A stretch of 64,000 bases of DNA, taken from NCBI RefSeq assembly GCF_019931215.1, contig NZ_JAIOUB010000004.1:434001-498000 (forward strand), written 5' to 3'. The notes beneath the pieces were generated by a model. That model was given only the letters and a program-made list of their open reading frames with translations. It did no database searches and was not told where the DNA came from. Every line of letters begins with the position of its first letter. Position 1 is the first letter of the stretch. The translations under genes and the position numbers were made by a program. Positions 10,587-19,561 of the stretch are shown piece by piece. This stretch comes from Alcanivorax limicola (lineage in GTDB: Bacteria > Pseudomonadota > Gammaproteobacteria > Pseudomonadales > Alcanivoracaceae).

Positions 10587-11687
10587 TCAGACCGTTGCCT
10601 CAGACTGAAGCGCCGCGTCGAGTCGCGCCATGGCCGCCGCGTCGGCGGGCAACGCAAAACGCAGCGCCGGGGGCTCGGCAAAACAGCGCACCAGAATGCC
10701 GTGCCGTGCCAGCCCGTCGGCGAGACGCAAGGCGTCCGGATGCGGGCAGTAGCAGAACAGATCACACGCCCCGGACGGGGTCAGGCCATGACGTCGCAGC
10801 AACGCCTGGAGCGCCTGGGCGGCGGCGGCGAGACGCGTGCGGGCCTGTGCCTGCCAGGCCTGATCGGCCAGGGCCGCGCGCATGGCAAAGCGAGCGGGGC
10901 CGCTCACTGCCCACAGCCCAAGCCGCTGCGACAGTGCGGCGCACAGCGCCGGCGGCCCGCACACCAGTCCGGTGCGCGCCCCGGCCAGACCGAAAAACTT
11001 GCCCAGCGAACGCAGCACCAGCAGCCCGTCAGGTCCGCAATCCGGGGCCAGCGATTGCGCCGGTGACGCGTCCAGAAAGGCTTCGTCCACGATCAACCAG
11101 CCGCCCCGCGCCGCCAGCGCCCGGTGCCATTGCAGCAGCTGCTGGCGGGGCACGATCTCGCCGGTCGGGTTGTTCGGGTTGATCCATACCAGCACCTGCA
11201 GTTGCGGCAGCATCGCTGTCACCTGCGCTACCGAGGACAAGGGCACCACCTCATATCCTGCCGCTGCCCAGCTATGGCGGTGCTCACTGTAGCCCGGCGT
11301 AATCACGCCGACGCGGGCGGCAGCGGTCGATGCCTGCTCCGCCGGGTAGCCCTGACGCAAACCAGGCAGCGCCGCAATCACCCCCTGGCTGCCCGCCACC
11401 GGCACACATCCGGCGGTCGCCGGCGCGCCAGCCCAGCGCGCCGCCAGACTGGCCAGCCCGTCATCGTCTTCCGGTAAACGCTGCCAGATTTCCGGCGGTA
11501 ACGGCGGCACCGGCCAGGGCCAGGGGGTAATGCCCGTCGACAGATCCAGCCAGTCTTCCCGGGCAATGCCCCAGCGCCGCACGGCAGCATTCAGTTGGCC
11601 GCCATGCTCGGCTGTCTGATGGATTGCCTGATGGATTGTCTGGTCGATTGTCTGGTCGATTGCCGGACCGGTTAAAGCATCTGTCAT
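10587..11687 (-). CDS. cobD: L-threonine-O-3-phosphate decarboxylase (CobD of Salmonella, CobC of Pseudomonas)
   Basis: PLP enzyme making (R)-1-aminopropan-2-ol phosphate, the linker between corrin ring and nucleotide loop. From the ATG at 11687 it has 366 residues of the class I/II aminotransferase fold: [16 protein letters not shown], the substrate-site [20 protein letters not shown], and the PLP lysine in [15 protein letters not shown]. The start overlaps the cbiB stop as ATGA, so the two are coupled. The N-terminus carries (D/H)Q(T/A)I repeats encoded by a 12-nt tandem repeat, ahead of the family-like start ([12 protein letters not shown]). No threonine kinase is seen nearby. Confidence 0.9.
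   Translation of the reverse strand: MTDALTGPAIDQTIDQTIHQAIHQTAEHGGQLNAAVRRWGIAREDWLDLSTGITPWPWPVPPLPPEIWQRLPEDDDGLASLAARWAGAPATAGCVPVAGSQGVIAALPGLRQGYPAEQASTAAARVGVITPGYSEHRHSWAAAGYEVVPLSSVAQVTAMLPQLQVLVWINPNNPTGEIVPRQQLLQWHRALAARGGWLIVDEAFLDASPAQSLAPDCGPDGLLVLRSLGKFFGLAGARTGLVCGPPALCAALSQRLGLWAVSGPARFAMRAALADQAWQAQARTRLAAAAQALQALLRRHGLTPSGACDLFCYCPHPDALRLADGLARHGILVRCFAEPPALRFALPADAAAMARLDAALQSEATV
11616..11663. repeat. 12-nt tandem repeat, four copies, inside cobD
   Basis: Four consecutive 12-mers of the type CTGRTSGATTGY, two CTGATGGATTG and two CTGGTCGATTG variants. Because the unit is a multiple of three, it adds or removes the four-residue block (D/H)Q(T/A)I without shifting frame. 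It lies in the extreme N-terminus of the decarboxylase, outside the conserved fold. Confidence 0.9.
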
Positions 11688-12637
11688 AGCGCCAATCCCT
11701 CCGCCAGTCCCAACGCCACGAGCGTCACGACCAGCAGCCATACCAGCACGCCACGCCGAACCAGCCGCAGCGCGCGGAGAATACTGTCAGCATCCGGCGG
11801 GGCGCCCTCGCCCAGCACCGGCCGCGTTTTCCAGCCCCCGTGATAGGGGGCATCGCCCCCCAGTTGCACACCCAGCGCACCGGCACCCGCCGCCATCACC
11901 GGCCCGGCATTGGGGCTCTCCCAGCGCGCCGCCTGCTGCCGCCAGCAGCGCAACGCCGTGCGGCACTTGCCGCAGAGCGCGTAGGTCAGCGCCACCAGCC
12001 GTGCCGGCACCCAGTTCAACAGATCATCCAGCCGTGCTGCCGCCCGACCAAAACGCAGATAGCGTGGCGTGCGATAGCCCCACATGGCATCCAGGGTATT
12101 GACCAGCCGGTGCAGGACCACGCCGGGCAGGCCCCCCAACAGAAACCAGAACAGGCTGGCGAACACCGCATCTGCGCCGTTCTCCAGCACCGACTCCGTG
12201 GTAGCTGCCGCCACGCCCCGGGCGTCCAGTTGCGCAGCATCGCGACTCACCAGACAGGCCACTTTTTCCCGCGCCATCGCCAGGTCTCCGGCGGCCAGCG
12301 GTGCGGCCACCGCCCGTGCATGCTCGCCGAGGCTGCGCCAACCCAGCGCCCACCACAGCCCCAGTGCCTGCACCACAAACAGGGCAACACCATCCAGCAC
12401 ATGGCTCAGCAACAACGCCAGCACAACCCAGGGCAGCACCAGCACAAGTAGCGCCAGCGCGCCGGTGCGAATACGCCCGGGCGCATGATTCAGGCGCTGT
12501 TCGAGCGCCGCCGCAAGCCGCCCGAAACCGACCAGGGGGTGCCAGCGCCGCGGCTCACCCAGCAGGGCATCCAGCAGCAGCGCGCTGAGCAACAGCGCAG
12601 GCAGCATGAGGTTCAGGTGTGTCAGCAAGGACATCAT
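11684..12637 (-). CDS. cbiB: Adenosylcobinamide-phosphate synthase CbiB
   Basis: Membrane protein that joins adenosylcobyric acid to aminopropanol phosphate. From the ATG at 12637 it has 317 residues, close to the family norm. It carries the hallmark [22 protein letters not shown] at the N-terminus (split here by description), [26 protein letters not shown] in the middle and [21 protein letters not shown] toward the end, plus several membrane helices. The stop overlaps the cobD start. A longer in-frame opening upstream to 13018 has no family similarity and runs into the divergent cobT, so I rejected it. Confidence 0.92.
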   Translation of the reverse strand: MMSLLTHLNLMLPALLLSALLLDALLGEPRRWHPLVGFGRLAAALEQRLNHAPGRIRTGALALLVLVLPWVVLALLLSHVLDGVALFVVQALGLWWALGWRSLGEHARAVAAPLAAGDLAMAREKVACLVSRDAAQLDARGVAAATTESVLENGADAVFASLFWFLLGGLPGVVLHRLVNTLDAMWGYRTPRYLRFGRAAARLDDLLNWVPARLVALTYALCGKCRTALRCWRQQAARWESPNAGPVMAAGAGALGVQLGGDAPYHGGWKTRPVLGEGAPPDADSILRALRLVRRGVLVWLLVVTLVALGLAEGLAL

Positions 12638-12711
12638 CGTCAGGCAGGACCGGGGGCACGAAACGGAGCGACAGTGTGCGACAGGTGCGCACGACTGGCC
12701 AGTAGAAATGG

Positions 12712-12739
12712 TTGACTTCCCCGGGCAACGCCCTAGCAT
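12712..12739 (+). promoter_or_regulatory. Candidate sigma-70 promoter for cobT
   Basis: TTGACT at 12712-12717 and TAGCAT at 12734-12739 are separated by 16 nt and lie about 85 nt before the cobT ATG. No cobalamin riboswitch core could be found between this site and the gene, unlike upstream of btuB. Confidence 0.4.
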
Positions 12740-12824
12740 GCCGATGCGTGTTGAACCGGGCTGCCACTGGCTATCGACGCCGCCGCGGTATGCTGTGTCC
12801 CGTCGTGCCAAGGAGCCAACTGCG

Positions 12825-13901
12825 ATGACAACTGCTTCATTTTCCCAACGCTTTTTGCAGGCGCCGCCAGCGCCAACATCAGCGGCCGCCGAGCGCGCCC
12901 GCGACCGCCAGGCCTCGCTGACCAAGCCCGCAGGCTCACTGGGTCGACTGGAGCAACTGGCCATCACCCTCGCCGCCCAACAAGACCGGGACAGACCCGC
13001 TGTGGATCGGGTACACATTGCCCTGTTTGCCGGCGATCACGGCGTCTGCGAAGACGGCATCTCCGCCTTCCCGCAAACAGTCACCGGCCAGATGATTGCC
13101 AATTTCGCGGCCGGGGGCGCCGCCATCAGCGTTCTGGCGCGACAGCTTGGCGCCACCCTGGAGATCATCGATACCGGGACCGTATCGGCGCGACATCCGC
13201 AAGCCATCGACGCACGCATCGCTGCGGGAACCGCCAACCTGGCGCGCACCGACGCCATGACCGCTGCCGAGCGCGATCAGGCACTGATGGCGGGCGACGC
13301 AGCCGCCGAACGTGCCGCAGCGGCCGGCGCCGAGCTGTTCATCGGTGGCGAGATGGGCATCGGCAACACGACCAGCGCCGCCGCGCTGGCCTGTGCCCTG
13401 CTCGACGCGCCTGCCAGAGCGCTCACCGGACCGGGCACCGGGCTCGACGCAGCGGGCGTGACCCACAAGACCCGCATCGTCGAGCAAGCGTTACACCGGC
13501 ACGCGGCGACGCATGCGCGGCTGGCGCAGGACCCGCTGACGGCCATGGCGTCGCTCGGCGGCTTCGAGATCGTCGCCCTCAGTGGTGCCATGCTCGGTTG
13601 CGCGGCGCGCCGCATTCCGGTGCTGGTGGATGGCTTTATCGTCTCCGTGGCGGCACTGGCTGCGGTACGCCATGCCCCGGCGCTGCGCGACTGGCTGCAC
13701 TTCGCGCACCGCTCCGGCGAGCCCGGCCACGCCCATGTGCTGGCGGCACTCGACGCCGAACCACTGCTCGATCTGGGCATGCGTCTGGGCGAAGGCAGCG
13801 GCGCGGCCGTGGCGGTGCCACTGTTGCGCGCGGCTTGTGCGCTGCACAATGAAATGGCCAGTTTCGAGCAGGCGGGTGTGGATAAAACCCGGGAAACCTA
13901 G
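12825..13901 (+). CDS. cobT: Nicotinate-nucleotide--dimethylbenzimidazole phosphoribosyltransferase CobT
   Basis: Forms alpha-ribazole phosphate from nicotinate mononucleotide and the lower-ligand base. From the ATG at 12825 (AGGAG 9 nt upstream) the protein has 358 residues. It shows the family core: [25 protein letters not shown]-type segment ([16 protein letters not shown]), [18 protein letters not shown], and [27 protein letters not shown] near the C-terminus. It is divergent from cbiB-cobD. It makes sense with cobC and cobS downstream, which complete the nucleotide loop. Confidence 0.94.
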   Translation: MTTASFSQRFLQAPPAPTSAAAERARDRQASLTKPAGSLGRLEQLAITLAAQQDRDRPAVDRVHIALFAGDHGVCEDGISAFPQTVTGQMIANFAAGGAAISVLARQLGATLEIIDTGTVSARHPQAIDARIAAGTANLARTDAMTAAERDQALMAGDAAAERAAAAGAELFIGGEMGIGNTTSAAALACALLDAPARALTGPGTGLDAAGVTHKTRIVEQALHRHAATHARLAQDPLTAMASLGGFEIVALSGAMLGCAARRIPVLVDGFIVSVAALAAVRHAPALRDWLHFAHRSGEPGHAHVLAALDAEPLLDLGMRLGEGSGAAVAVPLLRAACALHNEMASFEQAGVDKTRET

Positions 13902-13914
13902 CGGACAAAAAAAA

Positions 13915-13943
13915 GCCGGCATGCACAGGTCATGCATGCCGGC
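13915..13943 (-). terminator. Intrinsic terminator between cobT and a small membrane-protein gene
   Basis: A perfect 11-bp stem (GCCGGCATGCA / TGCATGCCGGC) has a 7-nt loop. On the minus strand it is followed by a run of eight U, so it is a strong terminator for the convergent small gene. On the plus strand only a weak, delayed T-run follows, so it may act bidirectionally for cobT but less well. Confidence 0.85.
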
Positions 13944-13993
13944 GAGGCTGTTTTACTTGAAGGGCTGTTGCGGGCCTGCTGTGCCGTTGCCGG

Positions 13994-14140
13994 TCAGAGC
14001 TTGTCGGCAATCAGGATTGCCAAGGCGCCGCAGAACACGCCGACACCGATGACCCGGAACGCCCAAAGACGCAACGCCAACCAGTCTGTTACTTGCAATC
14101 GATAAGCGATCGCAGACCATCCCGTACGTGATATCTGCAT
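13994..14140 (-). CDS. Small membrane protein of unknown function (48 residues)
   Basis: I do not recognise this protein. From the ATG at 14140, preceded by a strong GGGGGGA ribosome-binding site, it has 48 residues. The N-terminal half is basic and amphipathic (MQISRTGWSAIAYRLQ...), and one C-terminal membrane helix (VIGVGVFCGALAILIA) ends in DKL. The good ribosome-binding site and the strong terminator behind it support a real gene. It lies between convergent cobT and an upstream AraC regulator in the same direction. Confidence 0.6.
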   Translation of the reverse strand: MQISRTGWSAIAYRLQVTDWLALRLWAFRVIGVGVFCGALAILIADKL

Positions 14141-14299
14141 AGTTTCCCCCCTTTGCAATCCGGGCACCCGCACTCCCTTACCGGCCCGTCCATGCAACAT
14201 GACAGTGCGACGCTTCCCCTACGCCGCACCCACCCCAAAAGTCTTCAAGCGCCCACCCGCGATTCTTTCTCTATGCAAACCGTCTATGTGCGAACCGCA

Positions 14300-15466
14300 T
14301 CATGAGCAGGCGCCATTCTGTGGCCCACCCGCATGAGGAGCTTGTCCATCCGTCTCAGATTGCTGGCCTGTTTGTCTCAGGCCCTCTGTGGCAACGGAGT
14401 CGCGACACATCCTGCCCAGCCACTGACGCAACACCGGGTGCGCGTTGTCCGCCCCCTCGTCAGTGCGGGCCGCAACCGATGGCGCCGCTTCTCGGTTTGC
14501 CAACAATTCCCCCGGCAGTACATCAAACCTGCGACGGAACAACCGGGTAAAATGACTCTGGCTGGTAAAGCCCCAGCGCATGGCGACATCGATCACGCGT
14601 GACGGAAGGTCTTGTGCGCCCGCGTGTGCCAACTCGTCGTAACAACGACGCAGGCGCGCTTCACGGATGAAGCCGGCCACGCCACCCAGCGGCGCGAACA
14701 GCCGATAAAGCCCGGCCCGTGAAAAACCAAAACGCTGACACAGATGTTCGGGTGTCAGATCATCCTGACCCAGGCGTTGCAGGATATAGGCACACACCGC
14801 GTTGAGCCGGGCCTGCTCCGGCAAATTCGGGAGCACCTGCTCCAGGTCCTGATGCAGCCCCCGAAACGCCGCAACCGTCGTGGCAATCAGCGTTTCATTA
14901 ATGCAGGACAGCGCCTCCGGTCCCGTCAACGCCAACTGCCGCCACACCGTCTGCAGATGATTGCCCAGTATCGACGCCAGCGGCGACCCGGCGCGCAACA
15001 CCGCACCCCGGGGGAGCGCGCCCGCCTCCCGCACCTGCTCTCGCGGGATGACCAGAGACAACACCCGCGAATCATCTGCACGGGTTGCCATGGCGTCGGC
15101 CATGTCCAGCAAGCCGATGTCCCCGGGCTGCACCAGCATCTGCCGATGGCCGTTGGTACCACGGTATCCGCCGGTCATGTACAACTGCACGAGCAGCGGC
15201 TCCGCGCCGTCGGCCGTACTGTGACGCAGGCCGCGTTCATAATGGCTGGCGGGAAACCGGCTTTCGGCCAGCATCAGTTGCTGTAAATCATAGGTGTCGA
15301 TCCGCGCATTGAATCGGCCTCGAGGCTCGTCCGCAGCGCGAGCGTGGAACAAGGGGGACAGGCTATCGCGCCAGAGGGCGTGCCCCTCCTCTGCGGGTAA
15401 CGACGCCGTATCCAGTGAATCAAACGGCAACCCCAGGGACGCCGTACTGTGATGATTATTCGACAT
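14300..15466 (-). CDS. AraC-family transcriptional regulator
   Basis: DNA-binding regulator of 388 residues. The N-terminal half is an AraC-type sensing domain (DMADAMATRADDSRVLSLVIPREQV). The C-terminal half has the paired helix-turn-helix: LTPEHLCQRFGFSRAGLYRLF and then DVAMRWGFTSQSHFTRLFRRRF. About 60 residues follow the second helix-turn-helix, more than usual. It is divergent from cobC across about 190 nt that contain an inverted repeat. Neither effector nor target can be read from the sequence. Confidence 0.85.
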   Translation of the reverse strand: MSNNHHSTASLGLPFDSLDTASLPAEEGHALWRDSLSPLFHARAADEPRGRFNARIDTYDLQQLMLAESRFPASHYERGLRHSTADGAEPLLVQLYMTGGYRGTNGHRQMLVQPGDIGLLDMADAMATRADDSRVLSLVIPREQVREAGALPRGAVLRAGSPLASILGNHLQTVWRQLALTGPEALSCINETLIATTVAAFRGLHQDLEQVLPNLPEQARLNAVCAYILQRLGQDDLTPEHLCQRFGFSRAGLYRLFAPLGGVAGFIREARLRRCYDELAHAGAQDLPSRVIDVAMRWGFTSQSHFTRLFRRRFDVLPGELLANREAAPSVAARTDEGADNAHPVLRQWLGRMCRDSVATEGLRQTGQQSETDGQAPHAGGPQNGACS

Positions 15467-15513
15467 GACCTGTACCCCCCGTACCGCTTGATCTTACCGT
15501 GAGACAGGTCGTT

Positions 15514-15531
15514 GTGTGAACCGTGTCACAC
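15514..15531. promoter_or_regulatory. Inverted repeat between the AraC regulator and cobC
   Basis: GTGTGA and TCACAC are separated by 6 nt in the intergenic region between the divergent regulator (start 15466) and the phosphatase (start 15659). The pattern resembles a CRP-like or dimeric-regulator operator. No riboswitch core was found here. Confidence 0.3.
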
Positions 15532-15658
15532 TTTGTCAATTTGCGCCTCTCAGGGTCATCCTTTATTCGGCAGCGCGCCACGCTTGCCCTTTGCGCCTGC
15601 CGCCACTACCTTCGTGCCTCGTATTCGCCAGCGGCCTCTTTGCCGTGACATTTAGCCC

Positions 15659-16294
15659 ATGAGCAAGCACCCCATGACCGAGACCACCACCTGTCTCATT
15701 GATCTGTTGCGCCACGGCGAGCCCGAGGGCGGTGTCATGTACCGCGGCCGCCGTGACGACCCCTTGAGTGAGACCGGCTGGGCCCAGATGCGGCGCGCCA
15801 CAGCGGGCATCAGCAGCTGGCAGCATGTGGTCAGTTCGCCCCTGCAACGCTGCCAGGCCTTCGCCCGGGAGCTCGCCGACGCGCGCGGCCTGCCACTGAC
15901 CGTGGAATCCGGCCTGTGCGAAATCAGCTTCGGAGACTGGGAGGGCCTGACCCCCGAGCAGGTCGAGGCGCGGGATGGCGATCGCCTCGCCGCCTTCTGG
16001 GCCGACGCCGAACGCCACCCGCCGCCCGGCGGCGAGCCCGTCAGCCTGTTCCATCAGCGCGTGGCCAGCGCCTGGCATGCCCTGCTTGACACACCGCCCG
16101 GCGAGCACCTGTTGATCGTCGCCCATGGCGGTGTCATTCGCATGATCCTGGCGGAGGTGCTGGGCCTGTCGCCGGCGCGGGCCATGGCCGGCTTCCAGGT
16201 GCCATTCGCCTGCCGCACGCGGGTCCGCATGGACCTGACGCCCCACGGTCGCCTGGTCAGCCTGACCAGCCATGGCCTGGCGGAGGCGCTGTGA
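15659..16294 (+). CDS. cobC: Alpha-ribazole-5'-phosphate phosphatase, histidine phosphatase family (CobC)
   Basis: Removes phosphate from alpha-ribazole phosphate or adenosylcobalamin phosphate in nucleotide-loop assembly. The 211 residues start the fold with the catalytic LLRHGEPEGG, followed by SSPLQRCQAFA, the acid residue in ICEISFGDWEG-like FGDWEG, and the second histidine in VAHGGVIRMI. Its stop overlaps the cobS start by 1 nt, which fixes the cobalamin role rather than a general phosphoglycerate-mutase function. A second ATG at 15674 is also possible. Confidence 0.88.
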   Translation: MSKHPMTETTTCLIDLLRHGEPEGGVMYRGRRDDPLSETGWAQMRRATAGISSWQHVVSSPLQRCQAFARELADARGLPLTVESGLCEISFGDWEGLTPEQVEARDGDRLAAFWADAERHPPPGGEPVSLFHQRVASAWHALLDTPPGEHLLIVAHGGVIRMILAEVLGLSPARAMAGFQVPFACRTRVRMDLTPHGRLVSLTSHGLAEAL

Positions 16295-17064
16295 TGCAAT
16301 CCCTGCGCCTGGCCCTCGCCCTGCTGACCCGTATTCCGGTGCGCCTGACGACACCCGTGACGGCAGCGGACCACGGGCGCGCCGTCGCCGCCTATCCGTT
16401 CGTGGGCGCACTGTTGGGAGGGGTATTGATGGGGCTTGCGTGGCTGGCCGTGCACAGCGGCTTGCCAGTCTGGCCGGTTGCCATCGTCCTGGTCACCGTG
16501 CAGGTCGTCCTCACCGGCGCACTGCATCTCGATGGTCTGGCGGACAGTGCGGATGCCTGGCTGGGCGGTCAGGGTGATCGGGAGCGCACCTTGCGCATCA
16601 TGAAGGACCCGGCCTGTGGTCCGGCGGGCGTGTGTGCGTTGTTGCTGGTATTGCTGGGACGCTGCGCGGCGCTGGCCACGCTGCTGACGCTCGCTACTGA
16701 ACTCACCACTACGCTGGTACTCATGCCCCTGCTATTGGCACCGATCCTCGGGCGCAGCGCCTGCGCGGCACTGTTTCTGAGCTTGCCCTATGTGCGCGCT
16801 GGCGGTCTCGGGCAGGATGCCGCAGCCACCCTGCCGCGCCAACGGGTCAGCCTGATGCTGGCGCTGGCGGCGTTGGCCACCGTGCTGCTGGGCGGGTGGG
16901 TGGGCGCCTTGATGCTGGGCATCACCCTGGTGGTCTTCCTGCTGGCACGTCGGCAGATGCAACAGAAGCTGGGCGGCTTTACCGGCGATACCGCCGGCGC
17001 ACTGGTGGAAATCACGGAAACGCTGGTATTGCTTGGCGCGGCCCTGTGGCTGGGCCGCGGCTGA
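16294..17064 (+). CDS. cobS: Adenosylcobinamide-GDP ribazoletransferase CobS
   Basis: Membrane enzyme catalysing the last condensation, adenosylcobinamide-GDP plus alpha-ribazole (phosphate). From the ATG at 16294, with GGAGG 9 nt upstream, it has 256 mostly hydrophobic residues. The signature is GALHLDGLADSADAW followed by RIMKDPACGPAG, and the C-terminal GFTGDTAGALVEITE completes the pattern. It is coupled to cobC and convergent with cobU. Several membrane helices are evident. Confidence 0.93.
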   Translation: MQSLRLALALLTRIPVRLTTPVTAADHGRAVAAYPFVGALLGGVLMGLAWLAVHSGLPVWPVAIVLVTVQVVLTGALHLDGLADSADAWLGGQGDRERTLRIMKDPACGPAGVCALLLVLLGRCAALATLLTLATELTTTLVLMPLLLAPILGRSACAALFLSLPYVRAGGLGQDAAATLPRQRVSLMLALAALATVLLGGWVGALMLGITLVVFLLARRQMQQKLGGFTGDTAGALVEITETLVLLGAALWLGRG

Positions 17065-17069
17065 GCCCA

Positions 17070-17097
17070 GACAGCCCGTATCAGACAGCCCGTATCA
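17070..17097. repeat. 14-nt tandem duplication at the cobS/cobU junction
   Basis: GACAGCCCGTATCA is repeated twice back to back, followed by GACAG. The second copy includes the cobU stop codon (17095-17097). The only space between the convergent cobS and cobU genes is therefore this repeat, and no terminator hairpin is present. Confidence 0.85.
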
Positions 17098-17616
17098 GAC
17101 AGGTCGTTTGAGCGGCAACGACAGCCCCGCCATGACCAGCTCCACGCTCTGGCAGCGCGCCGCCAGCGCCTGGTTCAGCCAACCCAGCTCATCACAGAAG
17201 CGACGCGTGAGCGGGTCCATACCGATCGTGCCCAGGCCCGTTTCATTGCTGACGATGACCACCGGCGCCGGATAAACCGTCAGCGCCTGCAAAAACGCAT
17301 CACGCTCGCGCCCGAAGATCGCTTCGCCTGCGTGCAGCAGGTTGCTTACCCACAGGCTCATGCAGTCCACCAACAGGCAGGGGGGCTCGGGCATCATGGC
17401 CGCCTCGCGCAGCACCATACCTAGCGACAGCGGTGCCTCGATCAGTTGCCAGCGAGCCGGACGGCGGGCGCGGTGGCGATCAATGCGCGCCGCCATTTCC
17501 TCATCGCCCGCTGTCGCCGTGGCGACATAGGCCACTTTCGGATGGGGCCGGACCAGCGCCTCGGCACGCGCACTCTTGCCACTGCGTATGCCTCCGAGAA
17601 TCAGCGTTTTTTGCAT
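17095..17616 (-). CDS. cobU: Adenosylcobinamide kinase / adenosylcobinamide-phosphate guanylyltransferase CobU
   Basis: Phosphorylates salvaged adenosylcobinamide and activates it with GTP. From the ATG at 17616 it has 173 residues, the usual length. It has the P-loop GGIRSGKS (8-15), AYVATATAGDEEM, the catalytic histidine region RHRARRP and VVIVSNETGLG. A longer reading starting at 17784 adds sequence with no similarity to the family. It is convergent with cobS, so it is transcribed apart from cobC-cobS. Confidence 0.94.
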   Translation of the reverse strand: MQKTLILGGIRSGKSARAEALVRPHPKVAYVATATAGDEEMAARIDRHRARRPARWQLIEAPLSLGMVLREAAMMPEPPCLLVDCMSLWVSNLLHAGEAIFGRERDAFLQALTVYPAPVVIVSNETGLGTIGMDPLTRRFCDELGWLNQALAARCQSVELVMAGLSLPLKRPV

Positions 17617-17742
17617 ACGTGTTGTCTTCCTGCTCTGTCGACACCTCTGATGTATCAGCCCTATGGTATCGGATTTGCCGCCGCCCACGTGTCGAGCTAA
17701 TGTAAAAAGCCTTCCCCGACAGCCCGACCCGGTAACCGCTGC

Positions 17743-18306
17743 ATGCCCTTGAATACCGTTGACATCAACCGCCAGCGCGGCCACTTCAATGACCGCGATC
17801 AGTTGTGGCTGTTCGGCTATGGCTCGCTGATCTTCAAGGTGGATTTCCCGGTCACCGATGCGCGCCCGGCCTTTATTCGCGACTGGTCACGGCGCTTCTG
17901 GCAGGGCTCCCACGATCATCGCGGCACGCCTGAGGCGCCCGGCCGCGTCGCCACGCTGATTCGCGAGCCCGGCGCCTGCTGCGTCGGCATGGCCTACCGG
18001 ATTACGCCGGCGGTGTTCGACCATCTGGATATGCGCGAAAAGAACGGCTACCTGCGTTTCAGCACACCGCTGACCTTTACCGACGATCGCGCACCCGATC
18101 AGGAGGAAGGGCTGGTCTATATCGCCACCGAGGACAACGCCGCCTTTCTCGGCCCGGCCGCCGAGGAAGACATCGCCCGCCATATCGCCGGGGCCGAAGG
18201 CCCCAGCGGCCCCAATCGCGATTATCTGCTGAGCCTGGCAGACGCGCTGCGCGAACTGAACGCCGATGATCCCCACATCTTCGCCATCGAGCGCTTTCTC
18301 AGATGA
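17743..18306 (+). CDS. Glutathione-specific gamma-glutamylcyclotransferase ChaC
   Basis: Cleaves glutathione to 5-oxoproline and Cys-Gly in the cytosol. The 187-residue protein begins the fold with LWLFGYGSLIFKVDF, where YGSL binds substrate, followed by FWQGSHDHRGTPEAPGRVATL, which is characteristic of ChaC-type enzymes. The catalytic glutamate is expected in MREKNGYL. Its stop TGA is directly abutted by the stop of the convergent SDR gene, forming TGATCA with no spacer. Confidence 0.88.
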   Translation: MPLNTVDINRQRGHFNDRDQLWLFGYGSLIFKVDFPVTDARPAFIRDWSRRFWQGSHDHRGTPEAPGRVATLIREPGACCVGMAYRITPAVFDHLDMREKNGYLRFSTPLTFTDDRAPDQEEGLVYIATEDNAAFLGPAAEEDIARHIAGAEGPSGPNRDYLLSLADALRELNADDPHIFAIERFLR

Positions 18307-19095
18307 TCAAATGAACGGCGCGGGTTTTACCGCTGTACCCCCATCCAGCGCGATGACATTGCCGGTGATATAGGCCGCCGCCGGTGAGGCCAGGAATACT
18401 GCCAGCCCTTCCATATCCCGCGGCTCGCCCAGGCGCTGAAGCGGCACCTGCGCCGCCTGGGCGCTCGCCATGGTGTCGTCCTGCATGATGAAACGGGTCA
18501 TCTTGCTGGGGAAAACACCCGGGGCAATGGCGTTGACCGTGATGTGCCGGGCGGCCAGTTCATTGGCCAGAATACGGGTCAGATGATTCAGTGCCGCCTT
18601 GCTGGGCCCGTAGGCATAGGCCTGCATGCTGGCGGTAGTTTGCCCGGCGATGGAGGTCACATTGATGACCCGCGCCGGATCATCGGCACTGCCTGCGGCG
18701 GCCAGCAGGGGCGTGCATCGCTGCGTCATGACGAATGCGGCTTTCACATTCAGGTTCTGGATCTTGTCCCAGGCATCACCGGGGTAGTCCTCGAAGGAGG
18801 CCCCCCAGGTCACGCCCGCGTTGTTCACCAGCACATGGAGTTTTTCTTCCCGGGCCTTCAATGCCTCCACCAGCGCCTGGCAGCCGGCTTCGGTGGACAG
18901 ATCAGCCGGGATGCCGATGCAGGTGCCATGGGCCGACAGGGCTTTCGCGGTCTCGGCGCAGGCCTCGGCCTTGCGCGATGCCACATAAACGGTGGCGCCA
19001 TGTTTCACCAGCCCCTCGGCAATCATGTAGCCAATGCCGCTGGTGCCGCCCGTGACCAGGGCAATCTTGCCGTGGATGGAAAACAGATCCACCAT
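18307..19095 (-). CDS. SDR-family oxidoreductase, RhlG-like
   Basis: NAD(P)-dependent reductase of 262 residues from the ATG at 19095 (AGGAG upstream). It has the Rossmann motif TGGTSGIG, NNAG, the catalytic serine in VTSIAG, YxxxK as YGPSK, and IAPGVFPSKMTRFI. The spacing and the FPSKMTRFI segment resemble RhlG, a beta-ketoacyl reductase linked to hydroxyacyl precursors in Pseudomonas. The assignment to RhlG is by resemblance; other 3-ketoacyl or sugar-alcohol substrates are possible. Confidence 0.82.
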   Translation of the reverse strand: MVDLFSIHGKIALVTGGTSGIGYMIAEGLVKHGATVYVASRKAEACAETAKALSAHGTCIGIPADLSTEAGCQALVEALKAREEKLHVLVNNAGVTWGASFEDYPGDAWDKIQNLNVKAAFVMTQRCTPLLAAAGSADDPARVINVTSIAGQTTASMQAYAYGPSKAALNHLTRILANELAARHITVNAIAPGVFPSKMTRFIMQDDTMASAQAAQVPLQRLGEPRDMEGLAVFLASPAAAYITGNVIALDGGTAVKPAPFI

Positions 19096-19163
19096 GAGCT
19101 TCTCCTGCTTGCTGTGGTTTACCGGAATGCCAGCAAGGTTGCAGCCCACAAAGGAATAACACA

Positions 19164-19496
19164 ATGACCGATCGGATCTTCGAGGGACTACTGATTCTGG
19201 TGGCCGCCGTGTTCACCGTATTTTTTGCCGTGACCATTGTGCCGGCGTTGCTGGAAAGCGGTGATATTGTCGGCGCTATTCTGGCGGGCTTCGTGAACCC
19301 CTTTGCAGCGGGGTATTCAACGGATGTCATTCTCTGCTGGTTCGTGCTGCTGATCTGGGTGGTTTATGAACGGCAGCGGCACGGTATTCGCCACGGCTGG
19401 ATTTGCCTGCTGACGGGGCTGGTGCCCGGGGTTGCCGTAGGCTTTCCGTTGTATCTCGTCGTGCGCAACCGGCAATTGTCGGCAACCCGCGGCTGA
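19164..19496 (+). CDS. DUF2834 family membrane protein
   Basis: Small integral membrane protein of 110 residues with AAGGA before its ATG. Three hydrophobic segments are seen: LLILVAAVFTVFFAVTIVPALL, VILCWFVLLIWVVY and a C-terminal GLVPGVAVGFPLYLVV. The order (NPFAAGYSTDVIL, then ERQRHGIRHGW, then FPLYLVVRNRQL) fits DUF2834. The function of the family is unknown. It is divergent from the SDR gene and ends in a hairpin shared with aceA. Confidence 0.7.
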   Translation: MTDRIFEGLLILVAAVFTVFFAVTIVPALLESGDIVGAILAGFVNPFAAGYSTDVILCWFVLLIWVVYERQRHGIRHGWICLLTGLVPGVAVGFPLYLVVRNRQLSATRG

Positions 19497-19510
19497 AAAA
19501 AAGACATAAA

Positions 19511-19534
19511 AAAGGCGGGCTTGCGCCCGCCTTC
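19511..19534. terminator. Bidirectional intrinsic terminator (DUF2834 / aceA)
   Basis: AAGGCGGGC and GCCCGCCTT form a 9-bp stem with a TTGC loop. On the plus strand TTCTTC follows. On the minus strand a run of at least six U follows, so it is a strong terminator for aceA and a moderate one for the DUF2834 gene. Confidence 0.9.
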
Positions 19535-19561
19535 TTCATTCAACACATCAGGTTGTCGAGA

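Noticed and set aside
12638-12824. A second cobalamin riboswitch before cobT
   Set aside because: Neither GCTGCCCCCGCAACGG nor a B12 box could be found on the plus strand; only a promoter-like pair is present.
12638-13018. N-terminal extension of CbiB to 13018
   Set aside because: The added residues have no CbiB similarity and lie over the leader and 5' end of the divergent cobT gene.
19164-19496. Phage superinfection-immunity protein
   Set aside because: The small size and helices fit, but residue patterns such as NPFAAGYSTDVIL and ERQRHGIRHGW fit DUF2834 better, and no phage gene is nearby.
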